From Geofilum rhodophaeum (lineage in GTDB: Bacteria > Bacteroidota > Bacteroidia > Bacteroidales > Marinilabiliaceae): 64,000 nucleotides of DNA. Within the stretch, counting starts at the first letter, position 1. Every line of letters begins with the position of its first letter. A model generated the notes under the pieces. It was not told where the DNA came from and made no database searches. It saw only the letters and a list, made by a program, of their open reading frames with translations. Made by a program: the position numbers and the translations under genes. The stretch lies in contig NZ_MWUJ01000012.1 of NCBI RefSeq assembly GCF_002210225.1, positions 53,271-117,270 of the forward strand, given 5' to 3'. Positions 15,121 through 24,405 of the stretch are shown here, in pieces.

Positions 15121-18100
15121 ATGAAGCGAGCAGCAAAAATAATCGGATGGATTTTCACCTGCCTGGCACTGCTGGTGTTGCTGCTGCTGACCCTCAGCCA
15201 AACGGACTGGTTCCGCTCATGGGTAAAGGACAAGGCCATACAAGTGGCCAATGAGCAGCTCGAAGGCGAGCTGCTCATTGGCCAGCTGAAGGGCAATTTT
15301 TTTACGCACCTGGACCTGCGGCACGTGGTGGTCTTGCTGGAAGATGGGGACACCTTGCTGGCGGCAGACCGCCTGCAAGTGCGTTACGACCTCTTGGCCC
15401 TGCTCAACAAGGAGATTTTCGTTGAGCACATTCGTCTGCAGCGACCCCATGTGTGGTTGGAGCAATTCAGCGACAGCACCTGGAATTTTGAAAGTCTTTT
15501 GTCGCCGTCCGACACCCCGGCCCCAGACGAGCCGGAAGATGACACGCCCTTCGGATTTAAGGTTTGGCTGCCCGAATTGTCGCTGCAAGACGGCAGTATT
15601 CAAATAGAAAGTCCCGACACCCTCCTGCCTGCCTATGTGGGCGACCTGCAATTGCTGTTGAGTGCAAGCTACCGTGCAAAAAAAGCGAAAGTCTCCGTGA
15701 AAAAGTTCGGCTTTTACACCAGGCAGCCCGACTTCCGCCTGAACAATATAGAATTATTGGCCCAAACCGATTTTGTTCTTCACCAGCTCGAAAAGCTGGA
15801 ACTCAAAACCGAACATAACCAAATCAATGCCGAAGGACACTGGATGAATCTCGACCATTTTAGTTTGAAACTGGATTGGCCGAAGGTCCACCTCGACGAG
15901 TTTGCTTTTATTGTGCCCGAAACAGGTTGGCTGGCACAACCTAAATTGCACCTGAACAGCCAGTCGGAAAATGGCCATCTACAGCTTGATTTTTCAGCCG
16001 ATTACGCCGGCGAAACCATCCGTCTTCAAGGCCAGGTGCCCGACTTTCAGAACTGGCTGAGCGACAGCCTTCGTCATTTGGGCAATATGGACCTGCATCT
16101 CAGCACTGTCGGACTGGAACCTCAGCACTGGCTGGCTATGGACACCTTGCCACTGGTGCTCAACACCTCCTTTCAAATCCAGGGCAACGGACTCTCTGCC
16201 GAAGCACGCCCCCTGAAAATAACAGGCCGTTTTGTTGACAGTCGTTTTGAATCCCATCAGCTGGAGGCTGGCCAAATGGTATTGGCGCTGCAACATCCTT
16301 TGGTAAGCACCCAGGTGGAGCTGGGGGGGACTTTTGGGCAGCTTGATGCAGCCGGTCGAATCGATTTGAGCGATGAGGGGCCGTTTGCCCTGGAAGCACA
16401 GCTGCGCCGACTGGCCCTTCACCAGCTGCTGCCCCAACAGGTAGACAGCACCCTCCTCAACTTCAACATTAAGGCAGCAGGAAAAGGGACACTGTCCGAA
16501 CACCCCGAGGCCACCTTCTCAGGCATATTGCAAGCTTCCGTTCTCGAAAGCGTCCCCATCGACTCTATGGAATTCCGGGGCTTTTACCGCGACCAGGCCC
16601 TCCAGCTCGACACATTGTTTGTAAAAAACATTTCGTTGGAGGCGGGACTCTGGGCCCGGTATTTAAACAGCGGTAAGCTCGAAGCGAAATTGGCTGGCGA
16701 ACTGTTCAACACAAAGGCTTTTACAGCCTATACGGACGAAGCGGTAGAGTGGGAGCAACTGGATTTTGGTGCTTCGGCCAGGGGCAGTGTCGACTCCCTG
16801 CTTTTCCAATTCAACACACAACTTGCCGCCCTGGAGTTTGACACCCTTCTTAATCTGAACCGGATGGACCTTTGGACAGACGGCCAACTTGTGAAAGGAG
16901 CTCCCACACTGGAAACCCAGCTCCGGGCCAGTGGCCTCAGCAGCGGGGACTACCTGGTGGACAGCTTGTCTCTGGATGCCGCCCTGCACGACGCCCTTTG
17001 GCAGGCAAAACTGGGCGTGCTACCGAGGGACTTGCCGGAGCTTCAACTGGCCGCCAGAGGCAACACCAGTGATTCGCTTTGGGTGGTACTCGAGCAACTC
17101 GACCTGAACGCTCAGGTGGCCCAATTGTATTTGCTCAACGATTCGGCCAAACTGCACTACCACGAGGGCAGGACCAGTCTGTCCCATTTTAAAATGGGCG
17201 ATCGCCTGGACTCCCTGTTTTTAATGGAAGCAGATGCGCGTGCCGACCTGCCCGACAGTCTGGGTGCACAAATCAAGCTTCAAGGGTTTAACCTGGCCCT
17301 ACTCTCAAAGTTAAAGCTCAGTCCCCAGGCAATAACCGGCAGGGCCCATCTGCAACTTAAGGCAGCAGGCAACTCCAAATCTTTTCGATTGACCGCAGGT
17401 ACGCAGCTCGAACAACTCGAAATGGACCCGCTGACCATTGAACAAATCCGGGCCGACATCTCTTATGCGGGCGACACCCTGCACTTCAAATCTTCCTTAC
17501 TCAGCCAACTGGGCGACGCCTTGGTCTTAGAGGGCAGCAGTCCACTCGACATCCGGCTCAGCGACAGCCTGCTGGTGCACTGGCCTGGCCTACTGGATGC
17601 CCGATTGCATACCAGGGAAGCCCAACTGCAAGGCTTCCTGGCCGAACAGGAAGGCCTGCCCAGTCCCCAAGCCCTGATGACCGTTGATCTCCAGTTGCAG
17701 GGACAAGCCCGGGATCCGCAGGTAAAAGGCTACATCGACCTGAGTGAAGGCGCCCTGCCCCTACCGCGTTGGGGCATCGACTACACCGGACTGCGACTCA
17801 AAGCCAGCATTGCGGAAACACGAATTAGTCTCGACTCACTTTTTGCGCGACACGGCAGCGGAACCCTCCTGGCACAGGGCTATGTAGATATGGACAGCAG
17901 TCTGACCAGCGGCCGCCTGTCCGACACCAACCTGAAATTAACAGCCCATGAATTTCACCTGTCGCGCCATCGCAACCACGAAATACAAATCAACGCCGAC
18001 GCCTTTTTCCGGGACCAGAATCAACAACCGCGCTTTGGTGGAAACATTGAAGTGCTTCGTTCCAGTTTTAATTTACCGGCCCTGCTTGATATGACGGAGG

Positions 18101-19011
18101 AGGGCAGCGAACTCAACGACCCGCTTTTGGTACAGGCCCTCAAAAGCCAACAGACTGAATCGCTGCACACTGAAGAAGTGGCCCTTGCCGACAGCAGCCA
18201 TAAACAGAGCATTGAGCAAAGGCCGACCTACAACCTTGTGGAACAGCTCACCGGTCGTATGCGTGTCGACATCCCCCGCAACACCTGGGTGCGCTCGCCC
18301 GATATGCAAATGGAGCTGTACGGACATTTGGATGTGGTAAAAAACAGTGATATTTTTGAACTCTTCGGTTCCCTTGGCATCCACCGGGGCTTTTATGCCC
18401 TGTACGGCAAAAAGTTGGTCATTCGTCGGGGCGAACTGACTTTTACGGGAGGGGAGGCCTTTAACCCTGCGGTTAACCTGGAGGCCGACTACACATTTAG
18501 AGATCCGGAACGCCGGAAAAGATTACTGACGCTGCTGGTGGGCGGAACAGCCATGGCGCCGGACATATCCTTTGACCTGGACGGCCAATCGGTCCCCGAA
18601 GCCGACGCGATGGCCTATCTGCTCTTTGGACAGTCCTTTGACCAACTCAGCTACGGCAACCAGGAAGGGGTTTCCAATGCCTTGCCCTCGCGCCTGATAA
18701 ACAGCGTACTCTCGTCTCAGCTGAGCAAAACGCTGGGCTCGACCCTCAACCTGGATATGATTGAAATTGATGCCGGTGACGACTGGCAGAACACCAGCTT
18801 TATGGTAGGCAAATACATTACCAACGACTTGTTTGTCACCTACCAACGAAGTTTTGGCCAAACGGACGACGAATCCGTTTCGCCGCAAACCATCACCCTC
18901 GAATACGAAATCAGCCGCATCTTTTCGCTGCGGCTTTTGCAAGGCGCAGCCAAAGAATCGGGGGTTGATTTGATTATTAAATTTGAAACCGGACGAAAAT
19001 CGACAGACTGA
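15121..19011 (+). CDS. tamB: Translocation/assembly module protein TamB
   Basis: A 1296-residue protein: short cytosolic start, one membrane anchor (about residues 8-30), then a very long periplasmic region rich in alternating beta-strand sequence (AsmA-like repeats), ending with the conserved TamB (DUF490) domain, including ADAMAYLLFGQS and LEYEISRIFSLRL. TamB forms a bridge from inner to outer membrane and is implicated in autotransporter insertion and phospholipid transport. It directly follows the Omp85 gene and shares one base with the downstream TPR gene, so the three form one operon. The ATG at 15121 is chosen over an upstream in-frame ATG (15103) lying inside the previous gene. A large perfect hairpin occurs at codons 42-55. 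Confidence 0.92.
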   Translation: MKRAAKIIGWIFTCLALLVLLLLTLSQTDWFRSWVKDKAIQVANEQLEGELLIGQLKGNFFTHLDLRHVVVLLEDGDTLLAADRLQVRYDLLALLNKEIFVEHIRLQRPHVWLEQFSDSTWNFESLLSPSDTPAPDEPEDDTPFGFKVWLPELSLQDGSIQIESPDTLLPAYVGDLQLLLSASYRAKKAKVSVKKFGFYTRQPDFRLNNIELLAQTDFVLHQLEKLELKTEHNQINAEGHWMNLDHFSLKLDWPKVHLDEFAFIVPETGWLAQPKLHLNSQSENGHLQLDFSADYAGETIRLQGQVPDFQNWLSDSLRHLGNMDLHLSTVGLEPQHWLAMDTLPLVLNTSFQIQGNGLSAEARPLKITGRFVDSRFESHQLEAGQMVLALQHPLVSTQVELGGTFGQLDAAGRIDLSDEGPFALEAQLRRLALHQLLPQQVDSTLLNFNIKAAGKGTLSEHPEATFSGILQASVLESVPIDSMEFRGFYRDQALQLDTLFVKNISLEAGLWARYLNSGKLEAKLAGELFNTKAFTAYTDEAVEWEQLDFGASARGSVDSLLFQFNTQLAALEFDTLLNLNRMDLWTDGQLVKGAPTLETQLRASGLSSGDYLVDSLSLDAALHDALWQAKLGVLPRDLPELQLAARGNTSDSLWVVLEQLDLNAQVAQLYLLNDSAKLHYHEGRTSLSHFKMGDRLDSLFLMEADARADLPDSLGAQIKLQGFNLALLSKLKLSPQAITGRAHLQLKAAGNSKSFRLTAGTQLEQLEMDPLTIEQIRADISYAGDTLHFKSSLLSQLGDALVLEGSSPLDIRLSDSLLVHWPGLLDARLHTREAQLQGFLAEQEGLPSPQALMTVDLQLQGQARDPQVKGYIDLSEGALPLPRWGIDYTGLRLKASIAETRISLDSLFARHGSGTLLAQGYVDMDSSLTSGRLSDTNLKLTAHEFHLSRHRNHEIQINADAFFRDQNQQPRFGGNIEVLRSSFNLPALLDMTEEGSELNDPLLVQALKSQQTESLHTEEVALADSSHKQSIEQRPTYNLVEQLTGRMRVDIPRNTWVRSPDMQMELYGHLDVVKNSDIFELFGSLGIHRGFYALYGKKLVIRRGELTFTGGEAFNPAVNLEADYTFRDPERRKRLLTLLVGGTAMAPDISFDLDGQSVPEADAMAYLLFGQSFDQLSYGNQEGVSNALPSRLINSVLSSQLSKTLGSTLNLDMIEIDAGDDWQNTSFMVGKYITNDLFVTYQRSFGQTDDESVSPQTITLEYEISRIFSLRLLQGAAKESGVDLIIKFETGRKSTD
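15245..15284 (+). repeat. Perfect 18-bp inverted repeat inside the tamB reading frame
   Basis: The arm at 15245-15262 (TGGCCAATGAGCAGCTCG) is the exact reverse complement of 15267-15284, with a four-base AAGG loop. It encodes ANEQLEGELLIGQ within TamB. As RNA it would be a very stable hairpin about 125 bases into the message. Confidence 0.9.
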
Positions 19012-21206
19012 TGCAAACAGCCCATTCACAACATAGCACAAACAGCATTAATGAATTGCTTCACCAAAAGCGGCTGAAAGAGGCGCTGGACGCCTTAAAC
19101 ACCATGGTGCGGGAAACTCAGAACAGCACACTCATCGACACACTCTACAACCTGGAGATGACCTACAAGAGCCTCTTGCGCTACACGGTAGAGGGCTTCA
19201 GCGATCCGGAGCGACAAAGGATCTACAACCATCTGGTGGCCGATCTGTTTCGGATAAGTGATCAGATTTTTCGTGAAAAAATGATGAGAACTGAGCAGGG
19301 ACGCTTTGCGGAGCTGTTGAGAAAACATCAACACAGCGACCTCGCTGTGCTGAACAAACAGATTGAAATCTGCCAAAAGGCCCTGGACCGAAGTCGTTTG
19401 ATGGCCGAGCCACTGCCGGGAGAGGACTTCAATGCGGCAGTGGGACAGCTCTTCGAAATACTGATGACCCAGGGCTTGGTGTATCAACAAAAAAATGAAA
19501 TTCAGGCGCTCTTTTCTGAAAACACCCTGCCCTGGCCCCAGCAGTGCCAAATGGTTAGTGCCATAAGCATCCACCTCCTGCAGTTTTTTAATGAGGATGC
19601 CTTGCTGCTCCTTTTCCAACTGAGTCAACATGAGCACCTTGAACTGCGCCAACGCGCCCTTACCGGCCTGCTCCTGGTGTTGTTTCACCACGACCAGCGG
19701 CTGCACTATTTCCCCGAGGTGCTGCGCCAAGCGCAAAAGCTGGGCGAACGTTTCGCAGGCAAAGAGAGCCTCCAGAATATTGTTATACAACTGATGCGTA
19801 CGCGGGAGACCGAAAAGCTGGCCCGTAAACTCACCGATGAAATTCTGCCCGAAGTGGCCCGCATTCACCCCAACCTACGCGACCGGCTCGACCTGGAAAA
19901 CATCATTGGCGATAGTTTTAAGGAAGGCAAGAACCCCGACTGGGAGGATATTTTTTCCGACTCTCCGGAGTTAATGGGAAAACTCGAAGAGTTTTCACGA
20001 CTGCAGATGGAAGGAGCCGATCTGTTTTTATCGACCTTTCGCATGCTCAAGCACTTCCCCTTCTTTAACCATCTTGAAAACTGGTTTCTGCCCTTTCCCT
20101 GGCCCAATCCCATTGCCGAGGACATCCTGAAAAACGAAAGTGGCCTGTTTAAAAACCCCGACCTTTTGCAAGGCGTTGCCCAATCGGGCATTATTTGCAA
20201 CTCCGACAAATACTCGCTTTTGCTGAGCATCCCACAAATGCCCTCGGCACAAAAGGAAATGATGGGACAAATGTTTATGGCCGAACTCAGCGCCCTCAGC
20301 GAAGTAGAAAAAAGCGACCAGCTGGTTGATGCCCACAAAAAAGAACTGGCCATCTCCAACCAATACATCCAGGACCTGTACCGCTTTTACAAAGTACATC
20401 CGGCACACCAGGGATTCAGCGACCCCTTTGCCGGAAAAATGGATTTCCACCACCGCTCCTTCCTGGAGGTCTTGTTTCCCGAAGGCGACTTTCTCAAAAA
20501 GCTGAGCGCCTACCTTTTCGAGAAGGACCGTTACCAGGAGGCCTTAGAAGTCTTTGCCCTGCGCCTGAAACAAGAGGAACCCGACAGGCAGCTATTGCAA
20601 AAGCAGGCTTATTGCCTGCAACAACAGGGCGCCTACGAGGCCGCCTTGCAAAGCTATTTACAGGCCGATTTGTTCGACCATGAACAAGTATGGAATTTGA
20701 AGAAAATAGCCCTATGCTACCGCTACCTTAAGCAGCCCGAAAAGGCACTCGAATACTACCAGAAAGCTGAAAAGGTGCAACCCGACAATCTGCACACCCA
20801 GGTGAGCATCGGCCACTGTCTGCTGGAGCTGAAAGATTACGAACAGGCACTCAAATACTATTTTAAAGTAGAATACCTCGATCCGGGCAACCAAAAAGTC
20901 TGGCGCCCCATTGTATGGTGTGCCTTGGCACTGGGTAAATTTGAACAAGCCGAAAAGTATGCGCGACAATTGATCGATAAAAAGCCCACCCAGCACGATT
21001 ACCTGAACATGGGACACCTGTTTTGGTGTATGGGCAAGCGCCAGGATGCCTTGCAATGGTACCAAAAGTGCGTCACCTTTCCGGGACAATCCGTGCAGGC
21101 CTTTTTAGAATCCTTCAACAACGACAAGGATATGCTGCTGAAGCATGGCGTTGATGAAACAGACATTCCCATTATGCTGGACCAGTTAAGATACCATTTA
21201 GAGTAA
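19011..21206 (+). CDS. Tetratricopeptide-repeat protein linked to tamB
   Basis: A 731-residue protein without signal peptide or membrane segment. The first 480 residues are predicted helical and match no domain I can name; LRQRALTGLLLVLFHHDQRL near residue 210 is HEAT-like. Residues about 500-690 contain five to six TPR units (for example QEALEVFALRL, EKALEYYQKAEKVQPDN, EQALKYYFKVEYLDPGN). Its ATG shares one base with the tamB stop (TGATG), so the two are translationally coupled. A scaffold or adaptor role for the envelope module is possible, but that rests on context alone. Confidence 0.75.
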   Translation: MQTAHSQHSTNSINELLHQKRLKEALDALNTMVRETQNSTLIDTLYNLEMTYKSLLRYTVEGFSDPERQRIYNHLVADLFRISDQIFREKMMRTEQGRFAELLRKHQHSDLAVLNKQIEICQKALDRSRLMAEPLPGEDFNAAVGQLFEILMTQGLVYQQKNEIQALFSENTLPWPQQCQMVSAISIHLLQFFNEDALLLLFQLSQHEHLELRQRALTGLLLVLFHHDQRLHYFPEVLRQAQKLGERFAGKESLQNIVIQLMRTRETEKLARKLTDEILPEVARIHPNLRDRLDLENIIGDSFKEGKNPDWEDIFSDSPELMGKLEEFSRLQMEGADLFLSTFRMLKHFPFFNHLENWFLPFPWPNPIAEDILKNESGLFKNPDLLQGVAQSGIICNSDKYSLLLSIPQMPSAQKEMMGQMFMAELSALSEVEKSDQLVDAHKKELAISNQYIQDLYRFYKVHPAHQGFSDPFAGKMDFHHRSFLEVLFPEGDFLKKLSAYLFEKDRYQEALEVFALRLKQEEPDRQLLQKQAYCLQQQGAYEAALQSYLQADLFDHEQVWNLKKIALCYRYLKQPEKALEYYQKAEKVQPDNLHTQVSIGHCLLELKDYEQALKYYFKVEYLDPGNQKVWRPIVWCALALGKFEQAEKYARQLIDKKPTQHDYLNMGHLFWCMGKRQDALQWYQKCVTFPGQSVQAFLESFNNDKDMLLKHGVDETDIPIMLDQLRYHLE

Positions 21207-21213
21207 ACCAAAC

Positions 21214-21603
21214 ATGCCCAAGAAGAGACCTGAAATTGAAATTTACAGTCACGGACTTTATGAACCCTGGGACAGAAAATCTAAAGAGCTGCCCCGCTTA
21301 AAGGCTATAACCACGCAAATTCCGGTTGAGCCCGATGTTGAATTTGGCTATGTGCTAAAAATCAAAAAGGCCAAGGGTGCCCGACTTACTTTCACCATAT
21401 TTCATCCGCCCTTTTTAAACGATGCGGGAGAAACCGCTCCGCCCTTTGAAGGAAGCGAGGTGGTAGGCAGCAACGACTGGTCTTTTTTTCTGGGCGACAC
21501 CGTTTGGCCGCCTTATGAAGACAAGGCCGGAGCCTGGGAGCTGGTTACCTGGTTAGATGGAAAAGAAATTGCCCGTAAACAATTTGAATTATTTATACGC
21601 TAA
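21214..21603 (+). CDS. Small soluble protein, possibly DUF3859
   Basis: A 129-residue protein with no signal peptide, seven bases after the TPR gene and probably the last gene of the tamA-tamB operon. It has alternating beta strands (IEIYSHGLYE, VEFGYVLKIKKAKGARLTFTI, WSFFLGDTVWPPYE, GAWELVTWLDGKEIARKQFEL), suggesting an immunoglobulin-like sandwich. Length and the opening I-Y-S-H-G-L-Y motif recall DUF3859, an uncharacterised family; this is a weak identification. Function unknown. Confidence 0.65.
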   Translation: MPKKRPEIEIYSHGLYEPWDRKSKELPRLKAITTQIPVEPDVEFGYVLKIKKAKGARLTFTIFHPPFLNDAGETAPPFEGSEVVGSNDWSFFLGDTVWPPYEDKAGAWELVTWLDGKEIARKQFELFIR

Positions 21604-21613
21604 CTTTTAACAC

Positions 21614-21660
21614 AAAAAAAAGACATACAGAAACTGTGAATGACTCACAGACTGTATGTC
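21614..21660 (-). terminator. Terminator of the small membrane-protein gene
   Basis: On the minus strand, a 9-bp stem (GACATACAG/CTGTATGTC) with an inner 6-bp CTGTGA/TCACAG stem is followed by eight T. On the plus strand there is no T tract, so it mainly serves the minus-strand gene ending at 21701. Confidence 0.8.
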
Positions 21661-21700
21661 AATATGATTGAAGACACCTAAGTGCCCAATACTTTTCAGG

Positions 21701-21874
21701 CTACGAAAGAGTGATACTGAACAAGAAGGTGCCAAACGCAATCAGCACCAGCACAATGATCACTTCCACCACCGAATAGATAAAAATCTTCCGCTTCAAC
21801 CTTGCGATGGCCTCGGTCTCATTTTCCTCGGCTTTTAACACATTGAATCTCACTTTGCGCTTATTTTTTTTCAA
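21701..21874 (-). CDS. Tiny single-span membrane protein (57 residues)
   Basis: A 57-codon frame opening with a TTG (21872-21874; no in-frame ATG). The first 30 residues are highly charged (KKNKRKVRF, then LKAEENETEAIARLKRK), followed by one hydrophobic helix (about residues 34-55) that ends the protein. A perfect terminator 40 bases after its stop supports transcription. By the positive-inside rule the charged half should face the cytoplasm. No family is recognised. The remaining sequence from 21875 to 22037 is AT-rich and shows no other gene. Confidence 0.55.
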   Translation of the reverse strand: MKKNKRKVRFNVLKAEENETEAIARLKRKIFIYSVVEVIIVLVLIAFGTFLFSITLS

Positions 21875-22037
21875 TTCTACTTACTTTTGTCTTTTTATCT
21901 AAGCACAAAGAAAACCATTAATTCCCAATCGACCAATGAAGAGTCCCGGCGCATTAGGAATATTTAACTATTTTTTTATAGCATTTAATTCCCTCTGCAT
22001 CAAATGATACAAAACCGACAAAAACCGATACTATTAT

Positions 22038-23138
22038 TTACACATTAAATCGGAAGTGCATGATATCGCCATCCTGAACCACATATTCCTTGCCTTCAAC
22101 GCTCATTTTGCCGGCCTCTTTGCAAGCCTGTTCCGATTTATATTGCAGAAAATTAGCATACTTAATGACCTCTGCACGTATAAAACCCTTCTCAAAATCG
22201 GTATGAATAACCCCCGCAGCCTGCGGCGCCAAAGCTCCTTGCGGGAAAGTCCATGCACGCACTTCTTTTACACCTGCAGTGAAATAGGTTTGCAGATTCA
22301 ACAAACGATAAGCGGAACGAATAAGTTTGGCCACGCCCGACTCCTTTAAACCCAAGTCCTCCAAAAACATCTGACGCTCCTCAAAAGACTCAAGTTCCGC
22401 AATCTCGGCCTCGGTTTGTGCAGCAATAACCAGCACCTCGGCCTGCTCCTCTTTCACGGCTTCTTTTACCGCTTCAACATGCTTATTGCCTTCAACCACC
22501 GAAGCCTCATCAACATTACACACATACATCACCGGTTTATTGGTAAGTAAAAACAAGTCCTTGGCTACTTTGGCTTCAGGTTCGGTCAGTTCCACAGTAC
22601 GCGCCGACTTTCCTTCCATCAGGGCGTCCCGGTACTTCACCAAAACCTCAAACAATTTCTTCGAATCTGCATCCTTGGCAGTTTTAGCAATCTTTTCCAC
22701 TTTAGGTAATCTTGCCTCAACCGTTTCCAAATCTTTCAACTGCAACTCTATATCGATAACCTCTTTATCCCGAACCGGGTCAACGCTCCCGTCCACATGG
22801 GTTACATTGTCGTCTTCAAAACAACGCAGCACATGAATAATGGCATCCGTCTCCCTGATATTGGCCAGGAACTTATTTCCCAATCCCTCTCCCTTACTGG
22901 CGCCCTTAACAAGACCTGCAATATCAACAATTTCAACGGTTGTAGGAACAACGCGCTGGGGCTTTACCAAACGCTCCAACTCGGTAAGCCGTTCGTCGGG
23001 CACAGTAATAACACCTACGTTGGGCTCAATGGTACAGAAGGGAAAATTGGCCGACTGCGCCTTGGCGTTCGACAAACAGTTAAACAGAGTAGATTTACCA
23101 ACATTGGGCAAGCCCACGATACCACACTTTAATGCCAT
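22038..23138 (-). CDS. ychF: Ribosome-associated ATPase YchF (OLA1 family)
   Basis: Obg-family P-loop protein of 366 residues. G1 is GLPNVGKST (9-17), the G3 region is DIAGLVKGA, and the usual NKxD is replaced by NVDE (in MYVCNVDEAS), the feature that makes YchF prefer ATP to GTP. A helical insertion and a C-terminal TGS domain (from about residue 280, ending HFRFNV) complete the family plan. YchF binds the 70S ribosome and affects stress responses and leaderless-mRNA translation in other bacteria. It is transcribed alone, divergently from the sigma-factor operon. Confidence 0.97.
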   Translation of the reverse strand: MALKCGIVGLPNVGKSTLFNCLSNAKAQSANFPFCTIEPNVGVITVPDERLTELERLVKPQRVVPTTVEIVDIAGLVKGASKGEGLGNKFLANIRETDAIIHVLRCFEDDNVTHVDGSVDPVRDKEVIDIELQLKDLETVEARLPKVEKIAKTAKDADSKKLFEVLVKYRDALMEGKSARTVELTEPEAKVAKDLFLLTNKPVMYVCNVDEASVVEGNKHVEAVKEAVKEEQAEVLVIAAQTEAEIAELESFEERQMFLEDLGLKESGVAKLIRSAYRLLNLQTYFTAGVKEVRAWTFPQGALAPQAAGVIHTDFEKGFIRAEVIKYANFLQYKSEQACKEAGKMSVEGKEYVVQDGDIMHFRFNV

Positions 23139-23209
23139 CTTTATGATTTAAATATTATTGTACTGTATTTTAGCAGTTAAAAGCTTATCTTTTAATTTTT
23201 TGCACTGCG

Positions 23210-23232
23210 CAAAATTAGCGGGTGCAAAAGTA
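23210..23232 (-). promoter_or_regulatory. Two candidate -7 elements upstream of ychF
   Basis: Reading the minus strand, TACTTTTG (23225-23232) and TAATTTTG (23210-23217) both match TAnnTTTG about 70-90 bases upstream of the ychF ATG. No matching -33 TTG was found for either. Confidence 0.4.
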
Positions 23233-23285
23233 AGCCTTTTTTTTGGAAAGGAGAATTATTTAACTTCACAGCCCCAAAACATTTT

Positions 23286-23837
23286 ATGTCGGTTAGCGAT
23301 CAGGAAATATTGGCCTTGGCGTGTATTCCGGAAGAAAAGGAGCAAGCCTTTAGCCTGTTGGTGAAAAAGCACCAACAGCGCCTGTATTGGCATTTACGCA
23401 AAATGCTCATTGTACACGAAGATGCCGATGACGTACTGCAAAACACCTTTGTAAAGGCGTGGCAAAACCTGGAGCAGTTCCGGGGCGATTCCTCGATTTA
23501 CACTTGGTTGTACCGCATCGCCACCAACGAAGCGCTCAATTTTTTAAATAAGAAACGCGCCGAACTCATCAACAACCCCGAAGATCTTGAAGTATTACTG
23601 AGCAAGCAACTCGATAATGATCCTCTTTATACGGGCGATGAAATTGAAAAGAGACTTCAAAAAAGTGTACTCTCATTACCCGACAAGCAGCGCCTGGTTT
23701 TTAACATGAAATATTTCGACAATATGAAATACGAAGAAATGGCCCGCATTTTAGACACTTCTGTCGGCGCCCTTAAAGCCTCCTATTTTCATGCTGTACG
23801 AAAAATAGAAGCGCTAATTAATCAAGAGCTCTTTTAA
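23286..23837 (+). CDS. ECF-type RNA polymerase sigma factor
   Basis: A 183-residue sigma-70 family protein of ECF length with only regions 2 and 4. Region 2 includes EDADDVLQNTFVKAWQNL and the promoter-melting segment FRGDSSIYTWLYRIATNEAL. Region 4 has LPDKQRLVFNMKYFDNMKYEEMA followed by the helix-turn-helix ILDTSVGALKASYFHAVRKI. It is the first gene of a three-gene set with a membrane protein and a Spy-like exported protein, suggesting an envelope-stress regulon. A 143-base spacer with an inverted repeat (AGGTTAA/TTAACCT, about 23886-23909) separates it from the next gene. Confidence 0.92.
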   Translation: MSVSDQEILALACIPEEKEQAFSLLVKKHQQRLYWHLRKMLIVHEDADDVLQNTFVKAWQNLEQFRGDSSIYTWLYRIATNEALNFLNKKRAELINNPEDLEVLLSKQLDNDPLYTGDEIEKRLQKSVLSLPDKQRLVFNMKYFDNMKYEEMARILDTSVGALKASYFHAVRKIEALINQELF

Positions 23838-23980
23838 ACTGCATTATTCACAAATTGTCTCCTACGAAAACTTATGAATAAAAGCAGGTTAAAGGGAGAG
23901 CCTTAACCTTTAAACCTTTTACATGTTGGCGTGTCCAAAAGCCAAAGTGCGCCTGTCGCACCAGAACAAAATACTGTGGT

Positions 23981-24385
23981 ATGAAAAAACTGAACAAAAT
24001 AGATGAACAAGCCTCCTTTCAAGTCCCTGCCGGGTACTTTGAAGACTTTGAGCATCGGCTGACTCAGCGCATTAAAGGTACAAATGATGCAACGCTGCCC
24101 GTAAAAAAATCAAGTTTATTTAAACCATGGATGACCATGGCGGCCAGCTTTGCCCTTATTGCACTTATCTATACGCTTGTACCGGAAAAGTTCACGCAAA
24201 AACAAACCCAGGAAAGAACCAGCGAGCTCTTTCTTTTAGAACAACAAAGTGAACTCCTCAATGAATACGAGTTGATTGACTGGCTGACCACAATGAGTAG
24301 CGAAGAAATTGACTTGTATCCCGACAGTCTTCTTTTTCAGGATCTCAATGAAGAAGAGTTACTCTATTTGAGCTATATCGATTAA
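23981..24385 (+). CDS. Single-span membrane protein, probable anti-sigma partner
   Basis: A 134-residue protein with a cytosolic part (residues 1-48; FQVPAGYFEDFEHRLTQRI resembles the start of many Bacteroidota proteins encoded next to ECF sigma genes), one membrane helix (about 49-66) and an acidic extracytoplasmic tail rich in Glu, Leu and Asp. No HxxxCxxC zinc motif is present, so it is not a classical zinc anti-sigma factor. Position directly after the ECF gene, and topology, suggest that it controls that sigma factor; this is inference. Confidence 0.7.
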   Translation: MKKLNKIDEQASFQVPAGYFEDFEHRLTQRIKGTNDATLPVKKSSLFKPWMTMAASFALIALIYTLVPEKFTQKQTQERTSELFLLEQQSELLNEYELIDWLTTMSSEEIDLYPDSLLFQDLNEEELLYLSYID

Positions 24386-24405
24386 AACCTTTAATACCAT
24401 AAGTC

